A DNA stretch of 5,547 nucleotides from Gammaproteobacteria bacterium (GTDB taxonomy: Bacteria > Pseudomonadota > Gammaproteobacteria > DRLM01): positions 1-5,547 of the forward strand of contig WFXX01000059.1 in assembly GCA_015490395.1 (NCBI GenBank). The letters run 5' to 3'. The notes under the pieces were generated by a model. It did no database searches and was not told where the DNA came from. It saw nothing but the letters and a program-made list of their open reading frames with translations. Shown here piece after piece: positions 1-5,100 of this stretch (the stretch's first letter is position 1; every line of letters begins with the position of its first letter). The position numbers and the translations under genes were made by a program.

Positions 1-1
1 C

Positions 2-1390
2 CACACCTGCGCCGTGGTGGAGACGGCCGTCGGCGAGCGCCAGGCCCGCTGCTGGGGCAGCAACGGCCGCGGTGAGCTGGGGGACGGCACCACCCAGGAC
101 CGTCCTAGGCCCGTCACGGTGAAGGCGGCCGGGGGCGTCCCCCTGACCGGGGTCGTGGCGCTCTCCGCGGCCCGCTACTATACCTGCGCCCTCATGAACG
201 ACACCGGCGTCAAGTGCTGGGGCTGGAACGAGGGGGGCAAGCTGGGCGACGGCAAGGTGGATCTCGATGCCATCCTGGACTTTGCCGGGATCACGGACCC
301 TGCGCTCCGTTCCTTGGCTAAGAGCTACATCCAGACCACCGTCGGCTGGGGCGACGGGACCCAGAGCACGGCCCCGGTGGATGTGATGGTGGATGCCAGC
401 ACCCGGCTCAGCCAGGTCAAGCAGATCAGCGCCGGGAGCTGGCATGCCTGCGCCTTGAAGACGGACGGCACCGTCTGGTGCTGGGGCCAGAACCTGGACG
501 GGGCCCTGGGCATCGGCAAGGATCCCTCCCGCTTCGACCCCAACAGCCCGGATTGGACGGTGTTGCTCTCACCCTACGCGGTGCAGGTGATCACCGGGGT
601 GACTGCCCCGGGAGGCACCAGCAACACCCAGCCCCTGATGGGTGTCATCCAGATCGCTGCGGGGAGCTCGGACCACACCTGCGCCCTCATCGACCCCGAC
701 GGTGACGGGCAGGGCAGCGTCCGCTGCTGGGCCTGGAACGGCAAAGGGGAAGGGCAGCTGGGCAATGGAGACACGAGCACGCTCTACGCCGTGGAGCCCC
801 AGCCGCCGGTCATCGACGGCAGTGGCAACGTCCTGAGCGACGTGATCCAGATCGCCGCGGGGGGCGACCACAGCTGCGCCCTGCGCCTGGACGGCACCGT
901 CTGGTGCTGGGGCTGGAACGAGTACGGCCAGCTGGGCGACGGCACCACCAACGACGCTCCCCGGGCCGTCCAGGTGGTCGATGCCAGCGGCGCGGCCCTC
1001 GGCGACGTGAAGGCCGTGGTCTCCCACCGGGGCAGCCACACTTGTGCCCTCAAGAACGACGGCAGCCTCTGGTGCTGGGGCGACAACCGCAAGGGCCAGC
1101 TCGGCGACGGGAGCACCACCCAGCGGCCCCACGCCGTGCGGGTGCAGGGCCTGCCCGACCCGGCCCAGGATCCCGTGGTGGCCTTGGCGGCCGGCGGCGG
1201 GGGGCGGGACCCCATGGTGATCACGCAGAACCCGAGCGACCCGAACGCCCTGGAGGACTACACGGGCGGCCACAGCTGCGCCCTGACCCAGGGCGGCAAG
1301 GTCTACTGCTGGGGCAGCAATGACCGGGGTCAGCTGGGCGACGGCAGCACCACGGACCGCACCACGCCGGTGCTGGTCTCCGGGCTCTGA
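2..1390 (+). CDS. RCC1-repeat (beta-propeller) protein, 5'-truncated at window edge
   Basis: The reading frame is already open at base 2 and its first residues, HTCAV, are the middle of a repeat, so the GTG at 14 is not the true start and the N-terminus lies outside the window. Seven copies of the RCC1/ATS1-type signature (H/Y-x-CAL, then CWGxN, then G-x-LGDG-T) begin near 2, 176, 442, 674, 869, 1037 and 1271. The protein ends shortly after the last copy, with TGA at 1388-1390. RCC1 repeats fold into blades of a beta-propeller that usually binds a protein or other ligand; no catalytic motif is visible. Nearly every repeat carries two Cys, one in the xCAL strand and one in CWG, which suits disulfide-bonded blades in an exported protein, but the signal peptide is not in view. 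Spacing is uneven: blade 2 carries an insertion of about 30 residues (near 260-345) and loops of blades 3 and 4 are long. The ligand is unknown. Confidence 0.9.
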   Translation, partial: HTCAVVETAVGERQARCWGSNGRGELGDGTTQDRPRPVTVKAAGGVPLTGVVALSAARYYTCALMNDTGVKCWGWNEGGKLGDGKVDLDAILDFAGITDPALRSLAKSYIQTTVGWGDGTQSTAPVDVMVDASTRLSQVKQISAGSWHACALKTDGTVWCWGQNLDGALGIGKDPSRFDPNSPDWTVLLSPYAVQVITGVTAPGGTSNTQPLMGVIQIAAGSSDHTCALIDPDGDGQGSVRCWAWNGKGEGQLGNGDTSTLYAVEPQPPVIDGSGNVLSDVIQIAAGGDHSCALRLDGTVWCWGWNEYGQLGDGTTNDAPRAVQVVDASGAALGDVKAVVSHRGSHTCALKNDGSLWCWGDNRKGQLGDGSTTQRPHAVRVQGLPDPAQDPVVALAAGGGGRDPMVITQNPSDPNALEDYTGGHSCALTQGGKVYCWGSNDRGQLGDGSTTDRTTPVLVSGL

Positions 1391-1445
1391 GCCTGGGGCT
1401 GCCACCTGGCTGGAGACCCCGTCGGTGCAGGATCAGGGGCGTGGA
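1391..1445. other. Convergent intergenic gap
   Basis: These 55 bases separate the stop of the RCC1 gene from the stop of the minus-strand gene that faces it. I see no strong hairpin with a T tract on either strand. Two near-identical stretches, GGATCAGGGGCG and GGATCAGGGCG, sit side by side at 1431-1453, running slightly into the minus-strand gene. If a terminator acts here it is not of the simple intrinsic type. Confidence 0.5.
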
Positions 1446-2135
1446 TCAGGGCGCCGGGCCCGGCCCGCCCCACGCCCGCCACGGCGGGCGCCAGGGAGCC
1501 GATGCCCGCTTATGGGTCGGAAGCATGCGGTGGAAGCGGCGCAGGGCCCGGGTGGCCTGCTGGGAGGCCCCGCGCAGCAGGGCCTCGTGCACCCCGGCGC
1601 AGAAGGCCGCCGCCGCCCGGTTGGCCTCCCGGTAGCGGCGTAGCCCCTCCGGGCCTAGCCCGGAGCGAAAGCGCACCCCCTCGAACAGGGCCGCGTGCAG
1701 CCAGGCCGGGACCCGACCCCCCCGCTGCTCAGCCAGGAGCGCTGCGGCTACGGCATATTTGTCCACCTCCGCCTGCAGCTCCAGCTCGAGCAGGCTCACC
1801 GGACGTTCCTGAGCCGCCCGCCAAGCCAGGTGCACGAAGTGGCTGACTCCCTCCAGCACCTGGCAGAAGGCCTGGAGCTTTCCCCGTTCCAGGCGGTGCA
1901 GGGGATCCTCGGCGGCGAAGCGCTCCAGCAAGTTCCGGTCCAGGTAGAGCGAGAGGGCCAGCTCCTCTCCCTCCTGGCGCAGCAGCAAGCTCTCGGGAGC
2001 CGCCGGGAGCCGATTGCCGGCCAAGGCCTCGGCCAGCAGGCGCTCGGTGACCAGGAAGTCCCGCACGTCCTGGCCGGTGGCGATCTCGTAGAGCGCCTCC
2101 AAGCGACGCTGTAGACCATAGAGCGCCTCGAGCAT
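1446..2135 (-). CDS. Uncharacterised soluble protein, 229 residues
   Basis: I do not recognise a named family. The ATG at 2133-2135 is preferred because AAGGG lies six bases upstream and because the longer frame, opening at 2267, would start inside the T tract of the cytochrome terminator. A GTG at 2193-2195 is a weaker alternative. The product has no signal peptide or membrane helix and looks mostly alpha-helical and acidic. Conserved-looking segments are LYEIATGQDVRDFLVTE (from about residue 12), LALSLYLDRNLLERF, then EGVSHFVHLAWRA and LLELELQAEVDKY in the centre. The mixture of ordered hydrophobic spacing, high G/C at third codon positions and dense charged motifs makes it a real gene. The last 25 or so residues are rich in Pro, Trp and Gly and look disordered. 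It converges on the RCC1 gene and lies downstream of the cytochrome, behind that gene's terminator, so it probably has its own promoter. Stop is TGA at 1446-1448. Confidence 0.75.
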   Translation of the reverse strand: MLEALYGLQRRLEALYEIATGQDVRDFLVTERLLAEALAGNRLPAAPESLLLRQEGEELALSLYLDRNLLERFAAEDPLHRLERGKLQAFCQVLEGVSHFVHLAWRAAQERPVSLLELELQAEVDKYAVAAALLAEQRGGRVPAWLHAALFEGVRFRSGLGPEGLRRYREANRAAAAFCAGVHEALLRGASQQATRALRRFHRMLPTHKRASAPWRPPWRAWGGPGPAP

Positions 2136-2267
2136 GGCAGCCCTTTCGACCCGGCTTCTACGCTGTGGTTCGGCTCCTTCCGGAGGGTCGGCCACCTCGT
2201 CCTCATGCTCCAGCGGAGCGATGCCGGTGGCAAGGGCGAGGGGGCGCGGTGGGCAGGAAAAAACCAT

Positions 2268-2294
2268 AAAAAAAGGGCGGCCTAACAGCCGCCC
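2268..2294 (-). terminator. Rho-independent terminator of the cytochrome c gene
   Basis: On the minus strand a perfect 7-bp stem, GGGCGGC / GCCGCCC (2288-2294 with 2275-2281), closes a 6-base loop and runs straight into seven T (2274-2268). It starts 26 bases after the cytochrome stop. This is the cleanest intrinsic terminator in the window and separates the cytochrome from the downstream gene. Confidence 0.88.
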
Positions 2295-2319
2295 GGACGG
2301 GAGGGTCTTCAGGGAGGGG

Positions 2320-2658
2320 TCACTTGGCTAGGCCCAGGATGAAGTCCACCAGCTCGGCGATGTCGCCGTCGGAGACCCGCGGCGAGTACGGAGGCATGGG
2401 CACGCCGCCGGTGACCTCCGTCCAGTTGCCCTTGCCGCCGGTCTTGACCCTGTTCACCAGCGTGTCCTTGGCACCGGCATCGCCCGCATAGCGCTTGGCC
2501 ACATCTAGCCAAGCCGGACCGACGACCTTGCGGTCGATGGCGTGACAGGCGGTACAGCCGCTCTTCTGGGCCAGCGGCGGCATGTCCGCAGCCAAGACCG
2601 GGCCGGCGGCCAGCAGGGCTGCGGTGGCGAGGGCATAGGGGATGCTGCGCTGCTTCAT
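2320..2658 (-). CDS. Periplasmic class I cytochrome c (c-551/c8 type)
   Basis: This is a small single-haem electron carrier of the periplasm, passing electrons between respiratory complexes and terminal acceptors. The 112-residue precursor has a typical Sec signal peptide: basic start MKQR, an Ala/Leu-rich core, and a VLAA cleavage region around residue 24. The mature part is about 88 residues, close to Pseudomonas c-551. The haem attachment motif CTACH is at 35-39, with His39 as the proximal ligand. VGPAW follows near 46-50. The distal ligand is very likely Met88 in GGVPMPPY, preceded by NW at 78-79 as is usual in c-551/c8 proteins. The C-terminal helix IAELVDFILGL is also typical. The start is supported by AGGAGG seven bases before the ATG at 2656-2658. 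It is a single gene with its own terminator and upstream regulatory region. The exact redox partner cannot be read from the sequence, so no gene symbol is given. Confidence 0.93.
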   Translation of the reverse strand: MKQRSIPYALATAALLAAGPVLAADMPPLAQKSGCTACHAIDRKVVGPAWLDVAKRYAGDAGAKDTLVNRVKTGGKGNWTEVTGGVPMPPYSPRVSDGDIAELVDFILGLAK

Positions 2659-2712
2659 GGCCGTTCCTCCTCTCTTGGCTTTGCCGGCACAGGCTTAGCC
2701 TAGGCCCTCTAG

Positions 2713-2731
2713 GCTGAACGAACGCTGAACG
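2713..2731 (-). promoter_or_regulatory. 11-bp-phased direct repeat upstream of cytochrome c
   Basis: CGTTCAGC occurs twice on the minus strand (2731-2724 and 2720-2713), start to start exactly 11 bp. Direct repeats with this phasing are the usual target of OmpR/PhoB-family response regulators, which bind head to tail one helical turn apart. The repeat lies 55-73 bases upstream of the cytochrome ATG, about where an activator would replace a poor -35 element; possible weak -10 elements (TAGGCT, TAAGCC) lie downstream. The repeat is seen directly; the regulator type is inferred. Confidence 0.45.
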
Positions 2732-2844
2732 CCCCTTTGGCTACCTGGCTTCTTGGGGCCGGGCGATGAGGATGTGTGATTTGCCGCGGCGATGGAGGTC
2801 GGGGCCGGCTGCCGCCGGGCTCCTCGCGTCACTTGGGCGGCTGA

Positions 2845-3072
2845 CACTGCACGATGCTGAGCCGAGGCCTTCGCCGGGCGCCCGCCGGCGTGTGGCGACG
2901 CTCTCACACCGAGCGGCTCTTGCAGATCCTGTACGAGTGAGACGGTGCCTCCGCGGCGATTCAGGGCGAGCGCTACGGAGGACGAACCCTCCCTGAAGGG
3001 GCTGCCTTCACCCTTGCTTCTGCCGGTGCATCGTGGCAGGTGCGGGAGCTACAGGCCGCTGGCGCAGCCTGA
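2845..3072 (+). pseudogene. Possible decayed coding remnant with an in-frame TGA
   Basis: One plus-strand frame reads as protein-like sequence on both sides of a single TGA at 2938-2940. Before it the frame gives VWRRSHTERLLQILYE; after it DGASAAIQGERYGGRTLPEG and then AGASWQVRELQAAGAA, ending at TGA 3070-3072. A TGG-to-TGA change would restore one frame. Evidence is weak: there is no ribosome binding site, G/C at third positions falls to roughly two thirds after the TGA, and a neighbouring frame is also open from 2861 to 3073. I cannot assign a family, and chance open frames are common at this GC content. Confidence 0.17.
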
Positions 3073-3086
3073 GTAGCAAGCTGCGC
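3062..3086 (-). terminator. Stem-loop just after the 99-residue membrane protein
   Basis: GCGCAGC (3062-3068) and GCTGCGC (3080-3086) form a perfect 7-bp stem around an 11-base loop, directly next to the stop codon of the minus-strand gene. No T tract follows, so it is at best a weak intrinsic terminator or a 3'-end stabilising hairpin. Confidence 0.4.
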
Positions 3087-3386
3087 TCAGGAGCTGGCGA
3101 GGCCCTCCTCTAAACGGCGCACGGTGGCAAACCCCATGCGAGCTAGGTCCGCCCCCACTTGCACGAAAACCTCTCCGATCTGCGGCTGTCGGGCTAGCCA
3201 GTAGACCACCCCGCCGGCCAGGGCCCCACCGATGAGGCCGGCGAGGAAGCTGCCGCCCAGGAGATGGGCGAGCTCCAGCCATAAGGCCAAGGCCAGGAGC
3301 GAGACGCCTCCATACCATACAAAGACCGCGGTGGTGAAGAAGAAGGCCACCAAGAACTGGAAGAGGCGCACGGCCACCTTGCGCAT
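3087..3386 (-). CDS. Small inner-membrane protein, 99 residues, unknown function
   Basis: I do not recognise the family. The ATG at 3384-3386 is chosen because GAGGGG lies about nine bases upstream. A longer frame to 3566 exists, but its extra residues are Pro-rich, it runs back to the iscR stop, and it would include the iscR terminator. Another ATG at 3411-3413 has no ribosome binding site. The product begins MRKVAVRLFQ, then has two strongly hydrophobic stretches, roughly residues 8-40 (perhaps one long or two close helices) and 43-63, the second rich in Gly and Ala (GLIGGALAGG). An amphipathic C-terminal part of about 35 residues follows (QPQIGEVFVQVGADLARM). Basic residues at the start and after the last helix suggest both ends face the cytoplasm. 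It is separated from iscR by a terminator and has its own candidate promoter, so it is probably transcribed alone. Confidence 0.68.
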   Translation of the reverse strand: MRKVAVRLFQFLVAFFFTTAVFVWYGGVSLLALALWLELAHLLGGSFLAGLIGGALAGGVVYWLARQPQIGEVFVQVGADLARMGFATVRRLEEGLASS

Positions 3387-3442
3387 CCTGCTGTTCCCCT
3401 CTGGATAGCCCATCGTACGTGACCCGGCGGGGTCGGGCGGCC

Positions 3443-3471
3443 AGTGTAGAGCATGGCGAGGGGGGGCGCAA
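3443..3471 (-). promoter_or_regulatory. Candidate sigma-70 promoter for the 99-residue membrane protein
   Basis: On the minus strand TTGCGC (3471-3466) and TACACT (3448-3443) are separated by exactly 17 bases. They match the -35 and -10 consensus at three and four of six positions. The predicted transcription start is about 50 bases before the chosen ATG and downstream of the iscR terminator, a sensible position. This is found by eye only. Confidence 0.4.
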
Positions 3472-3490
3472 TCGCCGGGGACGGGCAAGA

Positions 3491-3528
3491 ACAAAAAGAG
3501 CCCCGGCGGGGGAGGGCCGCGCCGGGGC
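3491..3528 (-). terminator. Rho-independent terminator of iscR
   Basis: On the minus strand a perfect 8-bp stem, GCCCCGGC / GCCGGGGC (3528-3521 with 3507-3500), with a 13-base loop, is followed by TCTTTTTGTT (3499-3490). It begins 38 bases after the iscR stop. It implies that iscR transcription ends here instead of continuing into further genes. Confidence 0.82.
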
Positions 3529-3566
3529 AAGTGGGGATGGGGAGGGTCTTCGGCAGAAAAGGACAC

Positions 3567-4085
3567 TCAGGCCGACGGCCGGCTACTCTCGCCGAGCCGG
3601 GGTTCGGGCGGCTGCTCCAAAGGCGCCCGTAGGGTGCTGCGGCGCGGATGCAAACGATCTTGCCGCCGCGCCACCTCCTGGACCTGGGGTCGCTTAGCGA
3701 ACTCGGCCAGGGTGATCCCGTCCAGGAACTCATAGATCTGTCGGCTGAGCTCGCTCCAGAGCTCGTGGGTCAGGCAGGGGGCCCCGTCCTGGCAGTTTTG
3801 CTTGCCGCCACAACGGGTGTTGTCCAGGGGCTCGTTCACCGCGCTGATGATGTCCGCGATGGTGATCTCCTCGGGCGGCCGGGCCAGGCGGTAGCCTCCC
3901 CGCGGTCCCCGGGTGCCTCGGATGAGACCCTTGCGCCGCAGCCTGGCGAAGATCTGCTCCAGATAGGAGAGGGAGATGCCCTGGCAGGCGGAGATATCGG
4001 CCAGGGTCACCGGACCCTGACCGTCGTGTATGGCCAAGTCCATCATGGCGGTGACCGCATAACGGCCCTTGGTGGAAAGCTTCAT
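3567..4085 (-). CDS. iscR: IscR, Rrf2-family [2Fe-2S] transcription regulator
   Basis: IscR senses iron-sulfur cluster status: with a [2Fe-2S] cluster it represses the isc genes at type 1 sites, and with or without cluster it acts at type 2 sites. The 172-residue product starts MKLSTKGRYAVTAMMDLA, as in E. coli IscR (162 residues). The winged helix-turn-helix covers about residues 26-66, including ISLSYLEQIFARLRRKGLI with Glu43, the residue known to govern site discrimination, and the wing RGPRGGY (E. coli has RGPGGGY). Cluster ligands Cys92, Cys98, Cys104 and His107 fall at exactly the E. coli numbers, in the pattern C-x5-C-x5-C-x2-H. The last 30 or so residues are a Pro/Arg-rich tail that looks disordered. 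The ATG at 4083-4085 has GGAGGGGG upstream; the frame continues to 4196 but would then cover the promoter. Oddly, no iscS or iscU follows; a strong terminator does. Confidence 0.94.
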   Translation of the reverse strand: MKLSTKGRYAVTAMMDLAIHDGQGPVTLADISACQGISLSYLEQIFARLRRKGLIRGTRGPRGGYRLARPPEEITIADIISAVNEPLDNTRCGGKQNCQDGAPCLTHELWSELSRQIYEFLDGITLAEFAKRPQVQEVARRQDRLHPRRSTLRAPLEQPPEPRLGESSRPSA

Positions 4086-4106
4086 GGGGCCACCCCCTCC
4101 GCGTGC

Positions 4107-4131
4107 TTTTCCGAGTTGAATAGTCAACTTA
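4107..4131 (-). promoter_or_regulatory. Candidate type 1 IscR operator (autoregulation)
   Basis: The minus strand upstream of iscR reads AAGTTGACTATTCAACTCGG (4130-4111). This resembles the type 1 IscR site: GACT, an A/T-leaning 5-base spacer, then a complementary-type half ending in CTCGG. The centre agrees well with the known motif, the outer bases less so. It lies 22 bases or more before the start codon and over the probable transcription start, where a cluster-loaded repressor would act on its own gene, as in E. coli. The match is judged by eye from memory of the motif. Confidence 0.55.
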
Positions 4132-4154
4132 AAATAGCACAGGGCCGGTGTCAA
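4126..4154 (-). promoter_or_regulatory. Candidate iscR promoter
   Basis: A perfect -35 hexamer TTGACA occupies 4154-4149 on the minus strand. At 17 bases the -10 would be TAAGTT (4131-4126), a poor match overlapping the IscR operator. An alternative is an extended -10, TGCTATTTT (4139-4131), used without a good -35. Either choice puts the operator over or next to RNA polymerase's site. Confidence 0.42.
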
Positions 4155-4193
4155 GCTTTCGGCTTGGAAGGGCATGGGGATAGAGACGAAGCA

Positions 4194-4218
4194 CACCCGC
4201 CCCCGGCAGGGGCGGGTG
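4194..4218 (-). terminator. Strong hairpin after the 82-residue gene
   Basis: CACCCGCCCC (4194-4203) and GGGGCGGGTG (4209-4218) form a perfect 10-bp stem with a 5-base loop, about 20 bases after the minus-strand stop. The following bases (GCTTCGTCTCT, after one unpaired pair of positions) are only moderately T-rich. It probably ends transcription of the upstream membrane-protein gene before the iscR promoter. Confidence 0.68.
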
Positions 4219-4238
4219 CGCGCAGGTGGCAGAGAGCT

Positions 4239-4487
4239 TCAGGAGCCCTGCTGCTCGGTCTCGTCGTCGGCGGGTACCCGCTGGGCCTCCCCGCGATAGA
4301 TCTGGATGATGAGGATCACCATCAGCACCAGCGCGGTGATGCCCACGATGGCCATGGAGGTCCCGATGACGGCCTTCCAGGTAGCATCTCGGGCCAGCAC
4401 CTCGGCCTCGGAGATGGGGTTGCACTCGAAGAAGCCGGCGGCCCCGACGAACTCGCAGGCCTTGGTGACGAAAGCAGGCAGCGACAT
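4239..4487 (-). CDS. Small single-helix membrane protein, 82 residues, unknown function
   Basis: I do not recognise the family. The start ATG at 4485-4487 is well fixed by GAGGAGGT four bases upstream, among the best ribosome binding sites in the window. One clear transmembrane segment spans about residues 38-63 (ending VLMVILIIQIY), followed by basic RGEAQR and an acidic, hydrophilic tail ending QQGS. The positive-inside rule suggests a cytoplasmic C-terminus. The N-terminal 35 residues contain two Cys (11 and 22) around a short hydrophobic stretch, FVGAAGFF, and no cleavable signal peptide is evident. The gene stands between the Nudix gene and iscR with hairpins on both sides, so it seems independently expressed. 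Membership in an electron-transfer or membrane-complex accessory family is possible but not shown. Confidence 0.72.
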   Translation of the reverse strand: MSLPAFVTKACEFVGAAGFFECNPISEAEVLARDATWKAVIGTSMAIVGITALVLMVILIIQIYRGEAQRVPADDETEQQGS

Positions 4488-4535
4488 GACACCTCCTCAG
4501 CTCCTTGGCATGCCCCGCCGTGGGCAGGGCCCCCG

Positions 4536-4541
4536 ATCATA
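4536..4541 (-). promoter_or_regulatory. Possible -10 element for the 82-residue gene
   Basis: TATGAT on the minus strand differs from TATAAT at one base and lies about 50 bases before the start codon. No good -35 is found 16-18 bases upstream (TTCCGC at 17). A 9-base direct repeat, AGCGGAAGC on the plus strand, occurs at 4541-4549 and 4558-4566 next to it and could be an operator or chance. Confidence 0.28.
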
Positions 4542-4566
4542 GCGGAAGCCGCTCCGCAGCGGAAGC

Positions 4567-4587
4567 GCGGGGGGCTCAGGCCCCCGC
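4567..4587 (-). terminator. GC hairpin spanning the Nudix stop codon
   Basis: GCGGGGG (4567-4573) and CCCCCGC (4581-4587) form a 7-bp stem whose loop holds the stop codon of the minus-strand Nudix gene (4576-4578). No T tract follows, so intrinsic termination is doubtful; it may only protect the 3' end. Confidence 0.35.
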
Positions 4588-5100
4588 CCGGCGGAGCCGA
4601 TCCCGGGCCCGTAGTAGGCCGGCCACGGTCTTGGCGTCGGTGAGACCGCCTTCCAGGGCCTGGCGGGCGGCCTCCTCCAGGTCCAGCCAGTGTATCTCCA
4701 TGAGCTCGTGGGGATCCCGCTGCAGCGGGACCCGCCGCAGCCCCTGAGCCAGGTAGAGGTGGATGACCTCGTCGCAAAAGCCGGGGGCCATCACGGCCTC
4801 CCCCAGGGGCTCCCAGCGCGCGGCCTCCAGGCCGGCCTCCTCGGCCAGCTCCCTGCGGGCGGCCGCCAGGGGCGCCTCGCCCGCCTCCAGGGTCCCGGCC
4901 GGCAGCTCCCAGAGCCAGGCCTCCAGGGCCGGGCGCCATTGCCGCAGCAGGCACACGCGCCCGCCCTCGTCCACGGCGGCCACCGCCGCCCCGCCGGGGT
5001 GTCGGATGCGCTCCACCGATGCCACGCGCCCGTCGGGCAGCCGCACCTCGGCCAGCTCCAGGCGCACCACCCGCCCCGCGTGGAGGACCTTGACGCTCAC
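4576..5100 (-). CDS. Nudix hydrolase, ADP-ribose pyrophosphatase type
   Basis: Enzymes of this type cleave ADP-ribose or related nucleoside diphosphate sugars into AMP and a sugar phosphate, using Mg2+ in the cytoplasm. The 174-residue product has a perfect Nudix box G-x5-E-x7-RE-U-x-EE-x-GU at residues 69-91: Gly69, Glu75, then RELAEEAGL from Arg83, with metal-binding Glu87 and Glu88. Before it, LLRQWRPALE and LWELPAGT match the RQYR...ELPAG pattern of ADP-ribose pyrophosphatases. After it, APGFCDEVIHLYLA is the usual GF-x-DE segment of that subgroup. Length is normal for the family. The start is GTG at 5098-5100, which overlaps the stop of the upstream gene in the string GTGA, so translation is probably coupled. 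The true substrate is uncertain: co-expression with a nucleotide-sugar enzyme homologue fits an activated sugar as well as ADP-ribose, so I leave the symbol blank. Confidence 0.9.
   Translation of the reverse strand: MSVKVLHAGRVVRLELAEVRLPDGRVASVERIRHPGGAAVAAVDEGGRVCLLRQWRPALEAWLWELPAGTLEAGEAPLAAARRELAEEAGLEAARWEPLGEAVMAPGFCDEVIHLYLAQGLRRVPLQRDPHELMEIHWLDLEEAARQALEGGLTDAKTVAGLLRARDRLRRAGA

Larger units (their letters stand above)
2659..3086. other. Long intergenic region without a convincing gene
   Basis: The cytochrome side (2659-2760) holds the ribosome binding site, a small perfect palindrome AGGCTTAGCCT at 2691-2701 and the phased repeat. The middle and right part contain short open frames on both strands, none with a good ribosome binding site. 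A small hairpin, TGAAGG / CCTTCA, lies at 2994-3010 and a 7-bp inverted repeat, TTCAGGG / CCCTGAA, pairs 2960-2966 with 2991-2997. No tRNA-like or other structured RNA fold was evident by eye. Confidence 0.6.

Noticed and set aside
569..1405. 278-residue minus-strand open frame opposite the RCC1 gene
   Set aside because: Its sequence is a repetitive Ala/Val/Gly/Pro string mirroring the RCC1 repeats on the other strand; it has no ribosome binding site and is a typical high-GC shadow.
2136..2267. N-terminal extension of the 229-residue protein to ATG 2267
   Set aside because: That start lies one base from the T tract of the cytochrome terminator, and the added residues are Pro-rich and unlike the rest.
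2854..2940. 28-codon plus-strand open frame
   Set aside because: It has no ribosome binding site; if it means anything it is part of the possible relic listed separately.
2307..2998. 12-base inverted repeat (CTTCAGGGAGGG at 2307-2318, complement at 2987-2998) flanking the cytochrome gene
   Set aside because: A 12-base match is expected about once by chance in a window of this size, and there are no target duplications or mobile genes, so it is not good evidence of a mobile element.
4086..4196. N-terminal extension of IscR
   Set aside because: IscR proteins start at M-K/R-L-T/S-x-KGRYA, which corresponds to 4085; the extension covers the promoter and operator.
3648..4643. 331-residue plus-strand open frame opposite iscR and the 82-residue gene
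   Set aside because: It spans two well-supported minus-strand genes, their terminator and promoter, and has Gly/Pro/His-rich low-complexity sequence.
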